A stretch of 64,000 nucleotides of DNA from Caldilineaceae bacterium (GTDB taxonomy: Bacteria > Chloroflexota > Anaerolineae > Caldilineales > Caldilineaceae): assembly GCA_026645575.1 (NCBI GenBank), contig JAPKMW010000015.1:62001-126000 (forward strand), given 5' to 3'. Positions 18,091 to 28,200 of the stretch are shown one piece after another. Under the pieces are notes generated by a model. The model did no database searches. It was not told the origin of the DNA and saw nothing but the letters and a program-made list of their open reading frames with translations. Position 1 is the stretch's first letter. Each line of letters begins with the position of its first letter. The position numbers and the translations under genes are program-made.

Positions 18091-19500
18091 CTACTGTTGC
18101 AACACCCCATTCACTTCCTGTGCCGCCTGGTCGAGCGCCTGTTGCACATCGGCGTCGCCGATAAAGATCGGTTCGACGGCGCTTTGGTTGATGATGCGGA
18201 TTACGTCGGCTTGGCGTTGTGGCCCGCCGAAGACTGTTTCGGCGACGCGGCCATTGGCCGCCGCTTGCACCAGCGTATTCGCGACCGGATTTTCCGCATA
18301 GTAGGGATCACTCGCCAGACTTTGCAAACTGGGCTGGGCGAGACCGGTGGGGATCAACGCCTGTTGGTTGGTGGCGCTGGTCAAGAAAAGAACGGCCGCC
18401 GCCGCCGCGTTGGGATATTGGGTATTGGCATTGGCGGCAAAGGCATTGGTAAAGAGAATTGTCTGCTCCTGACCGCCTTCGGGACGGGGCAGCGGGAAAG
18501 CGCTGTATTGGACATCTGCGCCGCCTTGCTGGGGATCAGCCATAAAAGGCACCAACCAACCACCCTCGATCACCATTGCGGCGTTCTGGCGGGCAAAGGC
18601 TTCGCCACACCAGCTCGTGCCAATGTCCTGGAAGGGCGCGGCGGCGCCACTGTCGGTAAACTCTTTCCAGAACTGTAGCACCTGAACGCCGCTCTCCTGA
18701 TTGAAGGTGGCCTGGCCGTTTTCAATGATCGGGTTGCCCTGTTGGAAAAAGAAGGGGGCAAAGCGCAAAATGTTGGGATCAAAGCAAAGGCCAATGACAC
18801 CCCCAGCGCCTTCACCCTGGGTCATGGCTTGCGCCGCATTGCGTAGATCCTCCCAACTTTGGATCGTGGCCGGGTCTACGTTCGCTTGTTGTGCCAATCC
18901 ATTGTTGATGAAAAGAACCAATGGGTTGAAATCCTTGGGTAAGCCGTAGGTTGCCCCCTCATACTGGTACAGTTCAATCAGGGGAGCGTAGAAATCGGCC
19001 GCCTGGCGCCCCGCACTGTTCATGGCGTCATCGAGCGGCAGCAACAAACCCTGTGTACCCAGTTGCCCCATCAGTTGCCCATTGAGCAAAAAGACATCGG
19101 GTGCGTTCCCGCCAGAAAAGCCGGCGGTGATTGTCGTCTCATACTCAGACGGCACCGGCTCAAAGGTCATCGTTACATTGCGATCGGCAAAGAGTTCATT
19201 AAACCGGTCGGCGCCCTGTTGATACAGTTGTTGCTCGGTGGCATTGCCGGCAGCGCTAAAGCGTAAAGTCGCACCCTCTTCCACGGCCAGTTGACTAAAA
19301 TCGAGATCGGTGGCGCCGGTAGCGGCATCCGTGGCTGGCTGGACGCCACTATCGGCAGCCGTAGCCGGTGTGGCCTCGGCCGCCGGTGCCGCGACTGTTG
19401 GTGCTGCGGCCTGTTGGTTGCCGCCACAAGCGGCCAGCACCAATGCCAGGACAACAAACAATGCTACTAAAGGCTTACTCTGTAAGCTTTTCCCCATCAT
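18091..19500 (-). CDS. Sugar ABC transporter substrate-binding lipoprotein (second system)
   Basis: A 469-residue family 1 solute-binding protein. Its signal peptide ends in lipobox LAAC (Cys near 25), followed by an Ala/Thr-rich linker of about 40 residues. The mature part shows TLRFSAAGNATEQQLYQQGADRFNELFADRNVTMTFE and NAPDVFLLNGQLMGQLGTQG. GGAGC precedes the start. It sits between the GH65 phosphorylase fusion and the two permeases, so its ligand is plausibly a glucose disaccharide; that is inference. Confidence 0.92.
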   Translation of the reverse strand: MMGKSLQSKPLVALFVVLALVLAACGGNQQAAAPTVAAPAAEATPATAADSGVQPATDAATGATDLDFSQLAVEEGATLRFSAAGNATEQQLYQQGADRFNELFADRNVTMTFEPVPSEYETTITAGFSGGNAPDVFLLNGQLMGQLGTQGLLLPLDDAMNSAGRQAADFYAPLIELYQYEGATYGLPKDFNPLVLFINNGLAQQANVDPATIQSWEDLRNAAQAMTQGEGAGGVIGLCFDPNILRFAPFFFQQGNPIIENGQATFNQESGVQVLQFWKEFTDSGAAAPFQDIGTSWCGEAFARQNAAMVIEGGWLVPFMADPQQGGADVQYSAFPLPRPEGGQEQTILFTNAFAANANTQYPNAAAAAVLFLTSATNQQALIPTGLAQPSLQSLASDPYYAENPVANTLVQAAANGRVAETVFGGPQRQADVIRIINQSAVEPIFIGDADVQQALDQAAQEVNGVLQQ

Positions 19501-19537
19501 GGTAGATTGCTCCTTTGCAAAGTAACCAAAACAACCC

Positions 19538-19593
19538 GCCGGGTGCGCATCATAGGGGTACGAACTATCGCGCCCCTATGATGCGCACCCGGC
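19538..19593. repeat. Perfect 21-bp hairpin
   Basis: Arms 19538-19558 and 19573-19593 are exact reverse complements with a 14-nt loop. It lies between the phosphorylase fusion and the binding-protein gene, within the presumed operon. Confidence 0.8.
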
Positions 19594-19601
19594 ACAATCA
19601 C

Positions 19602-22424
19602 TCAATCATTGCGCAGATCGACAAAATGGCGTTCGCCCCGGATCGTTATGGGAAAGGCGAGGCGACGCCAATGGGCCGGTAGGTTGGGCTGCACGGTGAA
19701 AGCGCCATTGGTTACGCGTAGCCCGGCAAAGCCGAAGACCGCCGCTTGCCACAGTCCGCCTGCCGACGCAATGTGGATACCGTCGGCAGCGTTGCCCCGT
19801 ACATCGCCGAGATCGGCGCGGGCGGCGCGCATAAAGTGGGCATAGGCAACTTCGGGATGGCCCAGTTGACAGGCAGCCCAGGCATGAAAGGCCGGCCCCA
19901 GGGAAGAGCCATACTCATGGTCGGTGCGCGGGCTGTAGTATGCCCAGTTGGCTTCCATGTCTTCTATCGTGAATTGATCGCCGAGCAGGAGCAGCAACAT
20001 CAGCACATCCGGTTGCTTCAGCACTTGATGGGCGTTGGCCCCCTCAATGCCCAGGAGCGCCTGCATTGACTTGGTGCGGTTGGCATATTGGGGCCAGTCT
20101 ACTTCGGGCAAGTCGAAAAAGCCGTCAAATTGCTCAATCAGGCGGTTTTGCGGATTGCGCAGGAAGACCAGGTTATGGGCAACGGTCTGCCAGTGAGCCA
20201 ATCGTTCATCGGTGAGATCCAACATAGTGCGCAATTCCGCCGCTTTGGCCGGTTCATGCGTTTCCAGCCAGCCGATCACCGCAATGGCCGTTTGCAGATG
20301 CCAGCGCACCATGCCATTGGTAAAAGCGTTGTTGTTGACATGATCATGGTACTCATCCGGCCCGATCACGTCGGAGATCGAGAATTGACCGGGTGCTGGC
20401 TTATCAGGCTCGACGCGGCTCTCCCAGAAGCGCGCCGTCTCCAGCAGAATCTGCGCACCGACGTTGGTGATGAACTGGTCATCAGCAGTAACGTGCCAGT
20501 ATTGCATGATGGCATAGACGACATCCACCGTAATATGCAGTTCAATGTCGCCGCACCAGATGCGCACTAACCCTTCACCGCGCGGCCCTGGGACAAAGCG
20601 CGGCGTCACCTCTTCGCCGGTCTCGGCGCTTTCCCAAGCGTACTGGGCGCCGACAAAGCCATTCCCGGCGGCTTTGCGGTGCGCCCCATCGAGCGTATGC
20701 CAGCGGTACATGAGTAAATTGCGGGCCAGTTGCGGTTGGGTAAAGGTGAAGAAGGGCAGGACAAAAATTTCCGTGTCCCAAAAGACATGGCCGCGATAAC
20801 CAAAGCCGCTCAGGGAGCGGGCGCCAATGCTGACCCGGTCATCGTAGGTGGGGGCGGCGATGCGCAATTGGAAGAGCGCATGCCGCATGGCGGTCTGCGC
20901 TTCGTCGTCGCCTTCGATGATTACATCGCTGGCTTCCCAGAAGCGCTGCCAGGCGGTTGCATTGGCGCGCTGTAACTGGTCAAAGCCCGGGCCGGCAATT
21001 TCATCCACCTTGGTCAACGCAGCGGCTAACGGCTCAGGCGTATCACGGTCCGTGTAGACGCTAACAAACTTCTCCAAGGTCAAGCTTGCTTGGACGGTGA
21101 CCTGTGCCTTTAGCGAAAGACCGGGGCTGCCGGGGCTATCGGCCAGGCTTGTTTCGTTGATGGCGCTGGTGCAACTAGTGCGCATCGCCTGCACCAGCCG
21201 TTTGTTGGTAAAGCGGGTGGCGCCGCTCAAGTAGACCGCATTTTCCTGCTGCCCCTGATCAAAGTTGTGCCAGTGGAGCAAGCCTTCGTTTTCCACATGG
21301 CCCATCAACCGTGGGCGCAACCGGATATCAACATCCCTGACCAAGGGCGTTACCTGGAGTTGGACCGCCAGCACATGTTGATCGGCCAGACTCGCCAGTC
21401 GGATAAAGTGGAGTTCCACCGTAGCGCCATCGGGCGGCGTCCAACGTAGGGTGCGGTGTAACTCGCCGGTGCGGAGATCGAGCCACCGGCAGTAATCCTC
21501 GATCTTTCCTCGATTCAAGCGGAACGGCTGGCCGTTGACCCAGAGATCGATGACTGTCCAATCGAAGGCGTTGGCGAGTTCGGTGTAAGCGATGGGTACA
21601 TCGTCCCATAGCCCGTGGAGCAGGGTGGCGGGTTTCTCCCCAGGCGAATCTTCCTCCAGCGTGCCACGTGTACCCAGATAGCCGTTGCCGATGGTAAAAA
21701 TGGTCTCCCAAGCGTTCTGGCTTTGGGGATCAAAGTGTTCCTCGGCGACGCGCCAGGTGGCGGCGTAGAGCAGTTGAGCGACAGTGGCCTGCGCCAGATC
21801 CGGCAGCACCAGGTCGGCATGACCCACCCGTTCCACCGGCCCGATGCCCACCGTCGCCATGCCGGCCACCTGCGCCGCCGCAATGCCGGCGGCGGCATCC
21901 TCCACCACCAGACAGGCCGCCGGCGCCAGTGCCAGCCGTTCCGCTGCCAGCAAAAAGAGATCGGGCGCCGGTTTGGCGCGGTTTTTGCCCGGCCCTGCGT
22001 CCGCTTCCGGTCCGGCGACAATCACGGCAAAGCGGTCGGCAATGGCAAGTTGTTGTAAGACAAAGTGGGCATTTCGGCTGGCCGACACCACCGCGGCGCG
22101 TAGACCACGGGTTTCGCATTCATCCAGCAGCATGGTGACGCCGGGCAGCAGAGCGGCTGGCGTCACCTGTTGCAGCAGTTCCTGATATTTCTGGTTCTTG
22201 TCGGCCATCCACTGTTGGGCGGTTGCTTCATTGATGGTGCGGTTGCCCAGGAGCAGCATGAGCGATTCCCGGCGCGAGACGCCGCGTAACTGCTCATTGT
22301 GGGTGCGGTCAAAGGGAATGCCTTCGCGATCGGCTAACCACTGCCAGGCTTGATAATGGTACTCGGCGGTGTCGGTGAGGACGCCATCGAGATCAAAGAG
22401 AATGGCCTGAATGCGACTGGACAC
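19602..22424 (-). CDS. Beta-phosphoglucomutase / GH65 disaccharide phosphorylase fusion
   Basis: A 940-residue bifunctional enzyme. Residues 1-215 are a HAD-superfamily beta-phosphoglucomutase ([10 protein letters not shown] with catalytic Asp11 and Asp13, and the beta-PGM cap). Residues from about 225 to 940 are a GH65 glycoside phosphorylase: N-terminal sandwich with [19 protein letters not shown], then the (alpha/alpha)6 barrel with [12 protein letters not shown] and the catalytic acid in [12 protein letters not shown] near residue 688. GH65 releases beta-glucose 1-phosphate, which the first domain turns into glucose 6-phosphate. The phosphate-loop region [14 protein letters not shown] resembles kojibiose/trehalose-type members more than maltose phosphorylase, but the substrate is not settled. 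GTG start at 22424, preceded by AGGAAGGAG. Confidence 0.92.
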   Translation of the reverse strand: MSSRIQAILFDLDGVLTDTAEYHYQAWQWLADREGIPFDRTHNEQLRGVSRRESLMLLLGNRTINEATAQQWMADKNQKYQELLQQVTPAALLPGVTMLLDECETRGLRAAVVSASRNAHFVLQQLAIADRFAVIVAGPEADAGPGKNRAKPAPDLFLLAAERLALAPAACLVVEDAAAGIAAAQVAGMATVGIGPVERVGHADLVLPDLAQATVAQLLYAATWRVAEEHFDPQSQNAWETIFTIGNGYLGTRGTLEEDSPGEKPATLLHGLWDDVPIAYTELANAFDWTVIDLWVNGQPFRLNRGKIEDYCRWLDLRTGELHRTLRWTPPDGATVELHFIRLASLADQHVLAVQLQVTPLVRDVDIRLRPRLMGHVENEGLLHWHNFDQGQQENAVYLSGATRFTNKRLVQAMRTSCTSAINETSLADSPGSPGLSLKAQVTVQASLTLEKFVSVYTDRDTPEPLAAALTKVDEIAGPGFDQLQRANATAWQRFWEASDVIIEGDDEAQTAMRHALFQLRIAAPTYDDRVSIGARSLSGFGYRGHVFWDTEIFVLPFFTFTQPQLARNLLMYRWHTLDGAHRKAAGNGFVGAQYAWESAETGEEVTPRFVPGPRGEGLVRIWCGDIELHITVDVVYAIMQYWHVTADDQFITNVGAQILLETARFWESRVEPDKPAPGQFSISDVIGPDEYHDHVNNNAFTNGMVRWHLQTAIAVIGWLETHEPAKAAELRTMLDLTDERLAHWQTVAHNLVFLRNPQNRLIEQFDGFFDLPEVDWPQYANRTKSMQALLGIEGANAHQVLKQPDVLMLLLLLGDQFTIEDMEANWAYYSPRTDHEYGSSLGPAFHAWAACQLGHPEVAYAHFMRAARADLGDVRGNAADGIHIASAGGLWQAAVFGFAGLRVTNGAFTVQPNLPAHWRRLAFPITIRGERHFVDLRND

Positions 22425-22579
22425 CCAATTGTCTCCTTCCTCTCCCCGTGGGGACGGCTTCTGTCCCTATTGTAGCGAGGATTGGCAAGGAGAAAAGAGA
22501 GTATGCTAACAAAGTTGGCAGATTGGGGTGTGGAATTTGCGGTGGGTGTGTGATCGTTAAAGCTGCTCGTAGCTTTAGG

Positions 22580-22677
22580 GTAACTACTACCCCCTCCCTA
22601 ACCAGCTTGGGGAGGGAATCGTTGAGCGTATAACGATTCCTCCCCTTATCAGGAGGAGGGGGTGGCTTGGTAGTTAC
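22580..22677. repeat. Nested inverted repeats, possible terminator
   Basis: The outer arms GTAACTAC (22580-22587) and GTAGTTAC (22670-22677) enclose an inner hairpin of 14 bp (about 22609-22645). It follows the GNAT gene and precedes the phosphorylase operon, so it may insulate the two. Confidence 0.65.
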
Positions 22678-22680
22678 GCT

Positions 22681-23166
22681 TTAGGACGATGTGGATGGAT
22701 TGGTCGGTGTCAACGTCACTGCCATGAGGGTGACGACTTCGCCGCGGTATTCGAGATCGCGTTGCGCTACCCAGCCTAAGCGGGCATAGAGTCTTTGTTG
22801 ATCAGGCGTAATCAGGTAGAGGAGCGGAAAGCCCAGCTCCTGCGCGACCACTTTCATCTGGGCTGCCAGTGCTGTGGCAATGCCGCGCCCACGATAGGCC
22901 GGATCAACAAAAACGCTTGCCATAAAGGGCATGAGGTCAGGGTGGCTGCGTAGATCATTGACCACTAGCCCGGCAGAACCCATGACGACAGCGTTTTCTA
23001 CTGCGATCAAGGTGGTGGGAATGCCTGGGCGGCCAACGTGCTGACCAAGGCGTTCAATCCGCCCCTGAAGGGAATCACCCGGATTCAAATGGCCCCACTC
23101 CGCATATTGCCAGGCGGCGACGGTGGGGATATGGTGCGGGTGGTCGGCAAGGTAGGCGATTTGCAT
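22681..23166 (-). CDS. GNAT family N-acetyltransferase
   Basis: A 161-residue acetyltransferase. The acetyl-CoA-binding motif is DPAYRGRGIATALAAQMKVVA (about 87-107), followed by the usual FPLLYLITPDQQRLYARLGW. The acceptor cannot be predicted. It follows a small membrane-protein gene on the same strand after a gap of 18 bp, so the pair may be one transcript. Confidence 0.85.
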   Translation of the reverse strand: MQIAYLADHPHHIPTVAAWQYAEWGHLNPGDSLQGRIERLGQHVGRPGIPTTLIAVENAVVMGSAGLVVNDLRSHPDLMPFMASVFVDPAYRGRGIATALAAQMKVVAQELGFPLLYLITPDQQRLYARLGWVAQRDLEYRGEVVTLMAVTLTPTNPSTSS

Positions 23167-23184
23167 AGCGCGTTCTTTCTGTCG

Positions 23185-23535
23185 TTAGGTGGTGAGCCAG
23201 GTAAAAATCAGCCCAGCCAGAATAATGATCCCTTGTAGCACGGTCACACGGGCAAAGCGTGACCAAAGCTGCTTGCGTTCTACGCCCTGGCGGTAGTAAT
23301 ACTCCAGATAGAGAATCAAGCTGAGTGCGATCAGACCCAGGATGAGTACCCCGGCCCGATCAATAAAGCTCATTAACCAGCGGTTCAACGGAGTCAGCCC
23401 AACCAACCCCATGATGAGCAAGCGGCCATAGAGAAAGTCGAGTATCATCAGGCCGGCGGCGACCAGCCAAAGCAGAAAGCTGACAACATAATTGGTGGTC
23501 AGGCGCTGAAACAAGGTGGGTGGATCTTTCGTCAC
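23185..23535 (-). CDS. Small membrane protein with three helices
   Basis: A 116-residue protein with hydrophobic segments at about 18-40, 60-82 and 95-114, an arginine-rich loop between helices two and three (YYYRQGVERKQLWSRFAR), and no known motif. The start is GTG at 23535 with only a weak ribosome site. I do not recognise the family. It lies 18 bp upstream of the GNAT gene. Confidence 0.6.
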   Translation of the reverse strand: MTKDPPTLFQRLTTNYVVSFLLWLVAAGLMILDFLYGRLLIMGLVGLTPLNRWLMSFIDRAGVLILGLIALSLILYLEYYYRQGVERKQLWSRFARVTVLQGIIILAGLIFTWLTT

Positions 23536-23609
23536 GATTCATCTTCTTGGACATATTCACGATATGGCATAACGCAGTGGCGAACTTGGAAGCGTCACTG
23601 TTGCTTACA

Positions 23610-23690
23610 GCGAGTCACGGACTCGCTGTGAGCAGTGCGAGTCACGGACTCGCTGTGAGCAGTGCGAGTCACGGACTCGCTGTGAGCAGT
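23610..23690. repeat. 27-bp unit repeated three times
   Basis: Three identical 27-bp units start at 23610, 23637 and 23664. Each contains the palindromic core GCGAGTCACGGACTCGC followed by TGTGAGCAGT. The array ends just before the stop of oppF (23707), in the spacer to the next gene. Confidence 0.9.
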
Positions 23691-23706
23691 GTTCGTTTGC
23701 GAGCAT

Positions 23707-24759
23707 TTACACAGATCCGGTCAGTTGCAGGGTATCGGCAAAATGACAGGCGGCAAAGTGACCGGGTTTGATCTCTTGCAGCGGCGGTCCTTCTTGTTTA
23801 CAAATATCCTTCGCATAGGCACAGCGAGGGTGGAAGTAGCAGCCGCTGGGTGGCTTGGCCGGGTTAGGGACATCGCCTTCTAGGATGATGCGCGAGCGTT
23901 TGGCGCGCGGGTCGGGCTTGGGAATGGCTGACAACAGCGCTTCGGTGTAGGGGTGCAACGGATTGGCAAAGAGTTCGCGGGTGGGGGCCAATTCGACAAT
24001 TTTGCCCACATACATCACCGCCACCTGGTCACAGATATGCTTGATCACACTCATATTGTGGGCGATGAAGAGGTAGGTGAGATCAAATTGCGTCTGGAGG
24101 TCGGTGATCAGATTCAACACCTGCGCCTGCACCGACACATCGAGCGCCGAGACCGGTTCATCCAGCACAATAAAACTGGGGTTGAGCGCCAAGGCGCGCG
24201 CCAGCCCAATGCGTTGGCGTTGACCGCCGCTAAAGGCGTGGGGATAGCGGTTCATATGTTCCGGGCTGAGACCGACGGCGCGTAACAGTTGCCCAACGCG
24301 TTCATTCAACTCTTTGCCGCCGGCGATTTTGTTGATGACCAACGGCTCCCCTACAATCTGGCGTAAAGTCAAGCGCGGGTTGAGTGAGGCATACGGGTCT
24401 TGGAACATGATCTGCATATTGCGCCGCATGGTGCGCATCTGTGCGCCATCCAGTTGCTCAATATGGAGCGGCCCCTCCTCTTTGTCATAGAAAACAATTT
24501 CACCGGCGGTGGCATCGAGCAGCCGCATGATACAGCGCCCCGTGGTGCTTTTGCCGCAGCCGCTTTCACCCACGAGACCAAAGGTCTCGCCCCGGTGGAT
24601 GGTAAAGCTGACCCCATCCACCGCTTTGACATAGCCGACGGTGCGTCTAAAGAAGCCCCGCTTAATGGGGAAGTGCATTTTGAGATCATTGACCGTCAGC
24701 AGCAGATCATCGCGCTTGTGCGTTGCTGCCTGACCGTCATGGGTTGTTACCGCCGTCAT
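23707..24759 (-). CDS. oppF: Oligopeptide ABC transporter ATPase OppF
   Basis: A 350-residue ATPase: Walker [16 protein letters not shown], signature [15 protein letters not shown], Walker [13 protein letters not shown], switch His in [10 protein letters not shown]. The C-terminal oligopeptide-transporter domain carries the cysteine motif [15 protein letters not shown]. It starts 3 bp after the end of oppD and is the last gene of the five-gene importer operon 30282-23707. Confidence 0.94.
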   Translation of the reverse strand: MTAVTTHDGQAATHKRDDLLLTVNDLKMHFPIKRGFFRRTVGYVKAVDGVSFTIHRGETFGLVGESGCGKSTTGRCIMRLLDATAGEIVFYDKEEGPLHIEQLDGAQMRTMRRNMQIMFQDPYASLNPRLTLRQIVGEPLVINKIAGGKELNERVGQLLRAVGLSPEHMNRYPHAFSGGQRQRIGLARALALNPSFIVLDEPVSALDVSVQAQVLNLITDLQTQFDLTYLFIAHNMSVIKHICDQVAVMYVGKIVELAPTRELFANPLHPYTEALLSAIPKPDPRAKRSRIILEGDVPNPAKPPSGCYFHPRCAYAKDICKQEGPPLQEIKPGHFAACHFADTLQLTGSV

Positions 24760-24762
24760 GCC

Positions 24763-25833
24763 CTACCCCTCTCTGGCCGGCGCCATTTTGGCTGATTGCT
24801 GAAGCTTTTCATCGTATAGGAGACAACGCACACCCCGGTTGTTAGTGGCGCCGTTGACGGCGATCATGGTCGGCTCGATCCGGTTGCAGACCCCAGGCAA
24901 CACCTCCGGGCAACGGGGATGGAACGGACAGCCCAATGGCACAACCGATGGGTCGGGGACATTGCCACGAATCACCTCCAGCCGCTGGCGCCCTTCCGTA
25001 TCCAAGCGCGGGATGGAACGCAAGAGCGCTTTGGTGTAGGGGTGCTTGGGGGCATAGAAGGCAGCATCAACATCGGTCTTCTCCACCACCTTGCCCAGAT
25101 ACATCACCGCCACCTCATTGCACATCTCCGCCACCACCCCTAGATCGTGGGTGATAAAGATAATGCTCATGGCGGTGGCCTCTTGCAATTCCTGCATGAG
25201 ATCAAGAATTTGCGCCTGGGTGGTCACATCCAACGCCGTGGTCGGTTCATCCGCAATGAGCAGGGTCGGGTTGCAACTGAGCGCAATCGCGATCATGACG
25301 CGCTGCCGTTGCCCGCCGCTCAACTGGTGTGGATAGCTATCAAAGATGCGGTGCGGCTCTGGCAGATGGACTTTGGCCAGGGCATCTTCCGCCACCTCGC
25401 GCGCCACCTGTTTGGTGACATTTTGGTGCAACGTAATTGCCTCTAGCAGATGGCTACCGACCGTAAAGAGCGGGTTCAACGAGGTCATCGGCTCCTGGAA
25501 GATCATGGCGATCTCATTGCCGCGGATGGTGCGCATCTCGCGCCCCCGTGGGTTCAACTTGGTGATCGTGATCGCTTCTGTCGGGCCGCCGGCGCCGCTC
25601 CCCCGATAGTAGGTGATCTCACCGCCCATAATCCGGCCACGGCTTGGCACCATGTTCATAATGCACTGGGCGGTCACGCTTTTCCCACAACCGCTCTCCC
25701 CCACAATGCCCAACACTTCACCCCGGCGCAACGTAAAGTCAACCCCGGACAAGGCGCGTGTCACGCCGCTTTCGGTGAAGAAATGAGTGTGTAGGTCTTT
25801 GACTTGCAGAATAATGTCGTTCGTTTGTGTCAT
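24763..25833 (-). CDS. oppD: Oligopeptide ABC transporter ATPase OppD
   Basis: A 356-residue ATPase: Walker [16 protein letters not shown], signature [15 protein letters not shown], Walker [13 protein letters not shown], and C-terminal [16 protein letters not shown]. It forms the ATPase heterodimer with OppF, whose gene follows immediately. Specificity within the peptide/nickel/opine family cannot be read from this subunit. Confidence 0.94.
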   Translation of the reverse strand: MTQTNDIILQVKDLHTHFFTESGVTRALSGVDFTLRRGEVLGIVGESGCGKSVTAQCIMNMVPSRGRIMGGEITYYRGSGAGGPTEAITITKLNPRGREMRTIRGNEIAMIFQEPMTSLNPLFTVGSHLLEAITLHQNVTKQVAREVAEDALAKVHLPEPHRIFDSYPHQLSGGQRQRVMIAIALSCNPTLLIADEPTTALDVTTQAQILDLMQELQEATAMSIIFITHDLGVVAEMCNEVAVMYLGKVVEKTDVDAAFYAPKHPYTKALLRSIPRLDTEGRQRLEVIRGNVPDPSVVPLGCPFHPRCPEVLPGVCNRIEPTMIAVNGATNNRGVRCLLYDEKLQQSAKMAPAREG

Positions 25834-25860
25834 GGAATGAGTCTATCGAAATAAAAGTTT

Positions 25861-25928
25861 GGTGATTGGGTGATTCGGTGATTGAACGGGGGCCTGGGGG
25901 CGCGAAATCACCCAATCACCCATTCACC
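25861..25928. repeat. Tandem-repeat hairpin between oppD and oppC
   Basis: GGTGATTGGGTGATTCGGTGATT on the left pairs with AATCACCCAATCACCCATTCACC on the right (25906-25928). Same architecture as the other intra-operon hairpins, with a GGTGATT unit. Confidence 0.75.
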
Positions 25929-25934
25929 AAGTCA

Positions 25935-27107
25935 TTAAATCGCAAACGGATCCGCCGCATCACGAATACCGTCGCCGACAAAGTTAAAGCTGAGGACAGC
26001 CATAATGACAAAGAGACCGGGCAGCATCAGCCACGGTTTCTTCACCACCACGCTGACAGTTTGCGCATCTTGCAGCAGCGTTCCCCAACTGACAGCCGGG
26101 GGAAGAATGCCTAAACCGAGAAAGCTCAACGCCGTCTCGGCCAGGATCATGCCGGGGATGGCCAAGGTGGCGACAACGATGATATGGCTCAGAGCGTTGG
26201 GCAGCATATGGACCAAGATGATGCGCGTATGGTTGGCGCCGGCGGCTTTGGCCGCCGAGGCAAAATCCATCTCGCGATAAGCTAAGACCTTGGCCCGCAC
26301 CTGGCGCGCCAGACTTGTCCAGCCAAGCAAGGAGAGAATGATCGAGATGAAAAAGAAGCGGGTGGTGTTGGTCATGTCCGCCGGCAGTGCAGCGGCAAAG
26401 GCCGCCCACAGCGCAATGCTGGGAAAGGACATCAGCAACTCGGTGGCGCGTTGGATCAATGTATCGACAATGCCGCCAAAATAGCCCGAAACGGTTCCTA
26501 GCACCGAGCCGAAAATGATGGTCAGCGCCACGCCAATCAGCCCAACCGTCATCGAAATGCGACCGCCGTAGATAATGCGCGCCACCATATCGCGGCCATT
26601 GCGGTCGGTACCCAACAAAAAGACCGTCCCCGGCTCTTCCACCCCATAGAAGTGGCGGTCACTTTCAATGAAGCCAAAGAGCTTGTAGGGTTGCCCTTTG
26701 ACAAAGAAGTAGATGGGAAACTTCTGGCTCTGATCATCCTCATGCAGCCAATCGAGATTGACGGTATCCAGCGTGGTCGTCGTGCCATAGACAAAGGGGC
26801 GTAAGTGAAAATTGCCCTCGGCGTCAAAAAAGCGCGGCAGTTGCGGCGCACGGGCAACAAAATCCTCATTGGAGATGAGATGGTCATATGGGGCAAAGAA
26901 TTCGGCAAAGACAATCACCGTATACATGCACAAAAGGATAACTGCCCCGACGACCGCTAAGCGATTGCGCAAGAAGCGCCGCCACATGAGCCGCCCAATC
27001 GAAAGTTGCCCAATATCGCCGGCCACATTGGCGGCTTGGGCATAGGCGGCGTTCTGCGGCGCCTCTTCTTCGTAGGAAGGCGGTAAAGGAAGTGCTTGTT
27101 GAGCCAT
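25935..27107 (-). CDS. oppC: Oligopeptide ABC transporter permease OppC
   Basis: About 390 residues, longer than a minimal OppC because the first extracytoplasmic segment (about 90-160) is extended. Helices begin at about 50 (LAVVGAVILLCMYTVIVF). The loop contacting the ATPase is FASAAKAAGANHTRIILVHMLPN. The ATG at 27107 has AGGAG 4 nt upstream; an alternative ATG at 27119 would overlap the oppB stop as ATGA. The extended loop may fold into a small external domain. Confidence 0.92.
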   Translation of the reverse strand: MAQQALPLPPSYEEEAPQNAAYAQAANVAGDIGQLSIGRLMWRRFLRNRLAVVGAVILLCMYTVIVFAEFFAPYDHLISNEDFVARAPQLPRFFDAEGNFHLRPFVYGTTTTLDTVNLDWLHEDDQSQKFPIYFFVKGQPYKLFGFIESDRHFYGVEEPGTVFLLGTDRNGRDMVARIIYGGRISMTVGLIGVALTIIFGSVLGTVSGYFGGIVDTLIQRATELLMSFPSIALWAAFAAALPADMTNTTRFFFISIILSLLGWTSLARQVRAKVLAYREMDFASAAKAAGANHTRIILVHMLPNALSHIIVVATLAIPGMILAETALSFLGLGILPPAVSWGTLLQDAQTVSVVVKKPWLMLPGLFVIMAVLSFNFVGDGIRDAADPFAI

Positions 27108-27115
27108 AGTTCTCC

Positions 27116-28099
27116 TCATTCATACCGGATGCGCGGATCGACCAGCGCCAGCAAAATATCGGCCAGAAAATTGCCCAACACCAACATGCCGGCCAGGAAC
27201 ATGAGAATTGTGCCGGCCAGATACATATCTTGTTGACGGAGGGCATTGAAATAGAGCGGGCCGGTGGTGTTCAACCCCAACACAATCGAGACGACCAACG
27301 AGCCGGAAATAATCGACGGTAAACTCAGCCCCAGCAACATAATCAGCGGGTGGATGGCGTTGCGCACTGCGTGTTTGAAGATGACCGTGGGTTCACGCAA
27401 GCCGCGCGCACGGGCGGCCTGGACATATTGCATATTCAAAATATCAAGGAGGTTGCCGCGCATAATACGCATCAACCCGGCGGTGCCTGAAGTGCCGACC
27501 ACCAAAACCGGCACCCAGAGATGCTTGAGCAGGTCGAGTACTTTGGCAAAGCTCCACGGTGCGTCAATATATTCGCGCGAGAAAAGGCCGCCGACGGAAA
27601 AGCCAAACCACTGTTGCGCCAACACCATTAAGACCAGCGCCAACATAAAATCGGGGATCGACAACCCAGCCATACCCACCAACGTGGCGACATTGTCGCC
27701 CAATTTATACTGATGGGTGGCGGCATAGATGCCAATCGGAATCGCCACAAGCCAGGTGAAAAGCAAGCTAAAGAACGCAATCAACGCTGTATAGCCCAGC
27801 CGCGCCCAGATCAGATCCTTCACTTCCTGGTTATACTGAAAGGACTCGCCAAAATCGCCCTGGACAAAGCCGCTGATCCATTTCCAGTATTGCATATAGA
27901 GCGGCTGGTCCAACCCATAGCGCCGCTTGAGCGCTTCTAACTCCGCTTCTGCTGTGTGCGTCCCCTGATTTTGGCGTTGGGCCTGATACACTTCAATATA
28001 ACTGCCGGGGGGCAGATTAATAATGAAGAAACCGATCATCGAAATGAAGACCAGCGTTGTGACCATGTAAAGTAAACGACGGGCGAGAAAGGCAAGCAT
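27116..28099 (-). CDS. oppB: Oligopeptide ABC transporter permease OppB
   Basis: About 327 residues, starting MLAFLARRLLYMVTTLVFISMIGFFIINLPPG, the typical first helix of OppB permeases. The cytosolic loop is YVQAARARGLREPTVIFKHAVRNA. The ATG at 28099 is preferred; an upstream in-frame start would translate the repeat hairpin at 28121-28199 into an unlikely N-terminus. It is followed immediately by oppC. Confidence 0.92.
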   Translation of the reverse strand: MLAFLARRLLYMVTTLVFISMIGFFIINLPPGSYIEVYQAQRQNQGTHTAEAELEALKRRYGLDQPLYMQYWKWISGFVQGDFGESFQYNQEVKDLIWARLGYTALIAFFSLLFTWLVAIPIGIYAATHQYKLGDNVATLVGMAGLSIPDFMLALVLMVLAQQWFGFSVGGLFSREYIDAPWSFAKVLDLLKHLWVPVLVVGTSGTAGLMRIMRGNLLDILNMQYVQAARARGLREPTVIFKHAVRNAIHPLIMLLGLSLPSIISGSLVVSIVLGLNTTGPLYFNALRQQDMYLAGTILMFLAGMLVLGNFLADILLALVDPRIRYE

Positions 28100-28120
28100 A
28101 GATGATCCTGTCTCCGAAAG

Positions 28121-28199
28121 GGGCGGGTGGCGAGTAGCTGATGGCGAGTGGCGAGTCGAGATCGTGTACCCGCCACTCGCCACCCGTTACCCGTTACCC
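28121..28199. repeat. Tandem-repeat hairpin between binding protein and oppB
   Basis: GGCGGGTGGCGAGT-type units (28121-28156) face CCCGCCACTCGCCACCCG and TTACCCG units (28168-28199). Its right arm ends two bases before the stop codon of the binding-protein gene. Confidence 0.75.
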
Positions 28200-28200
28200 A

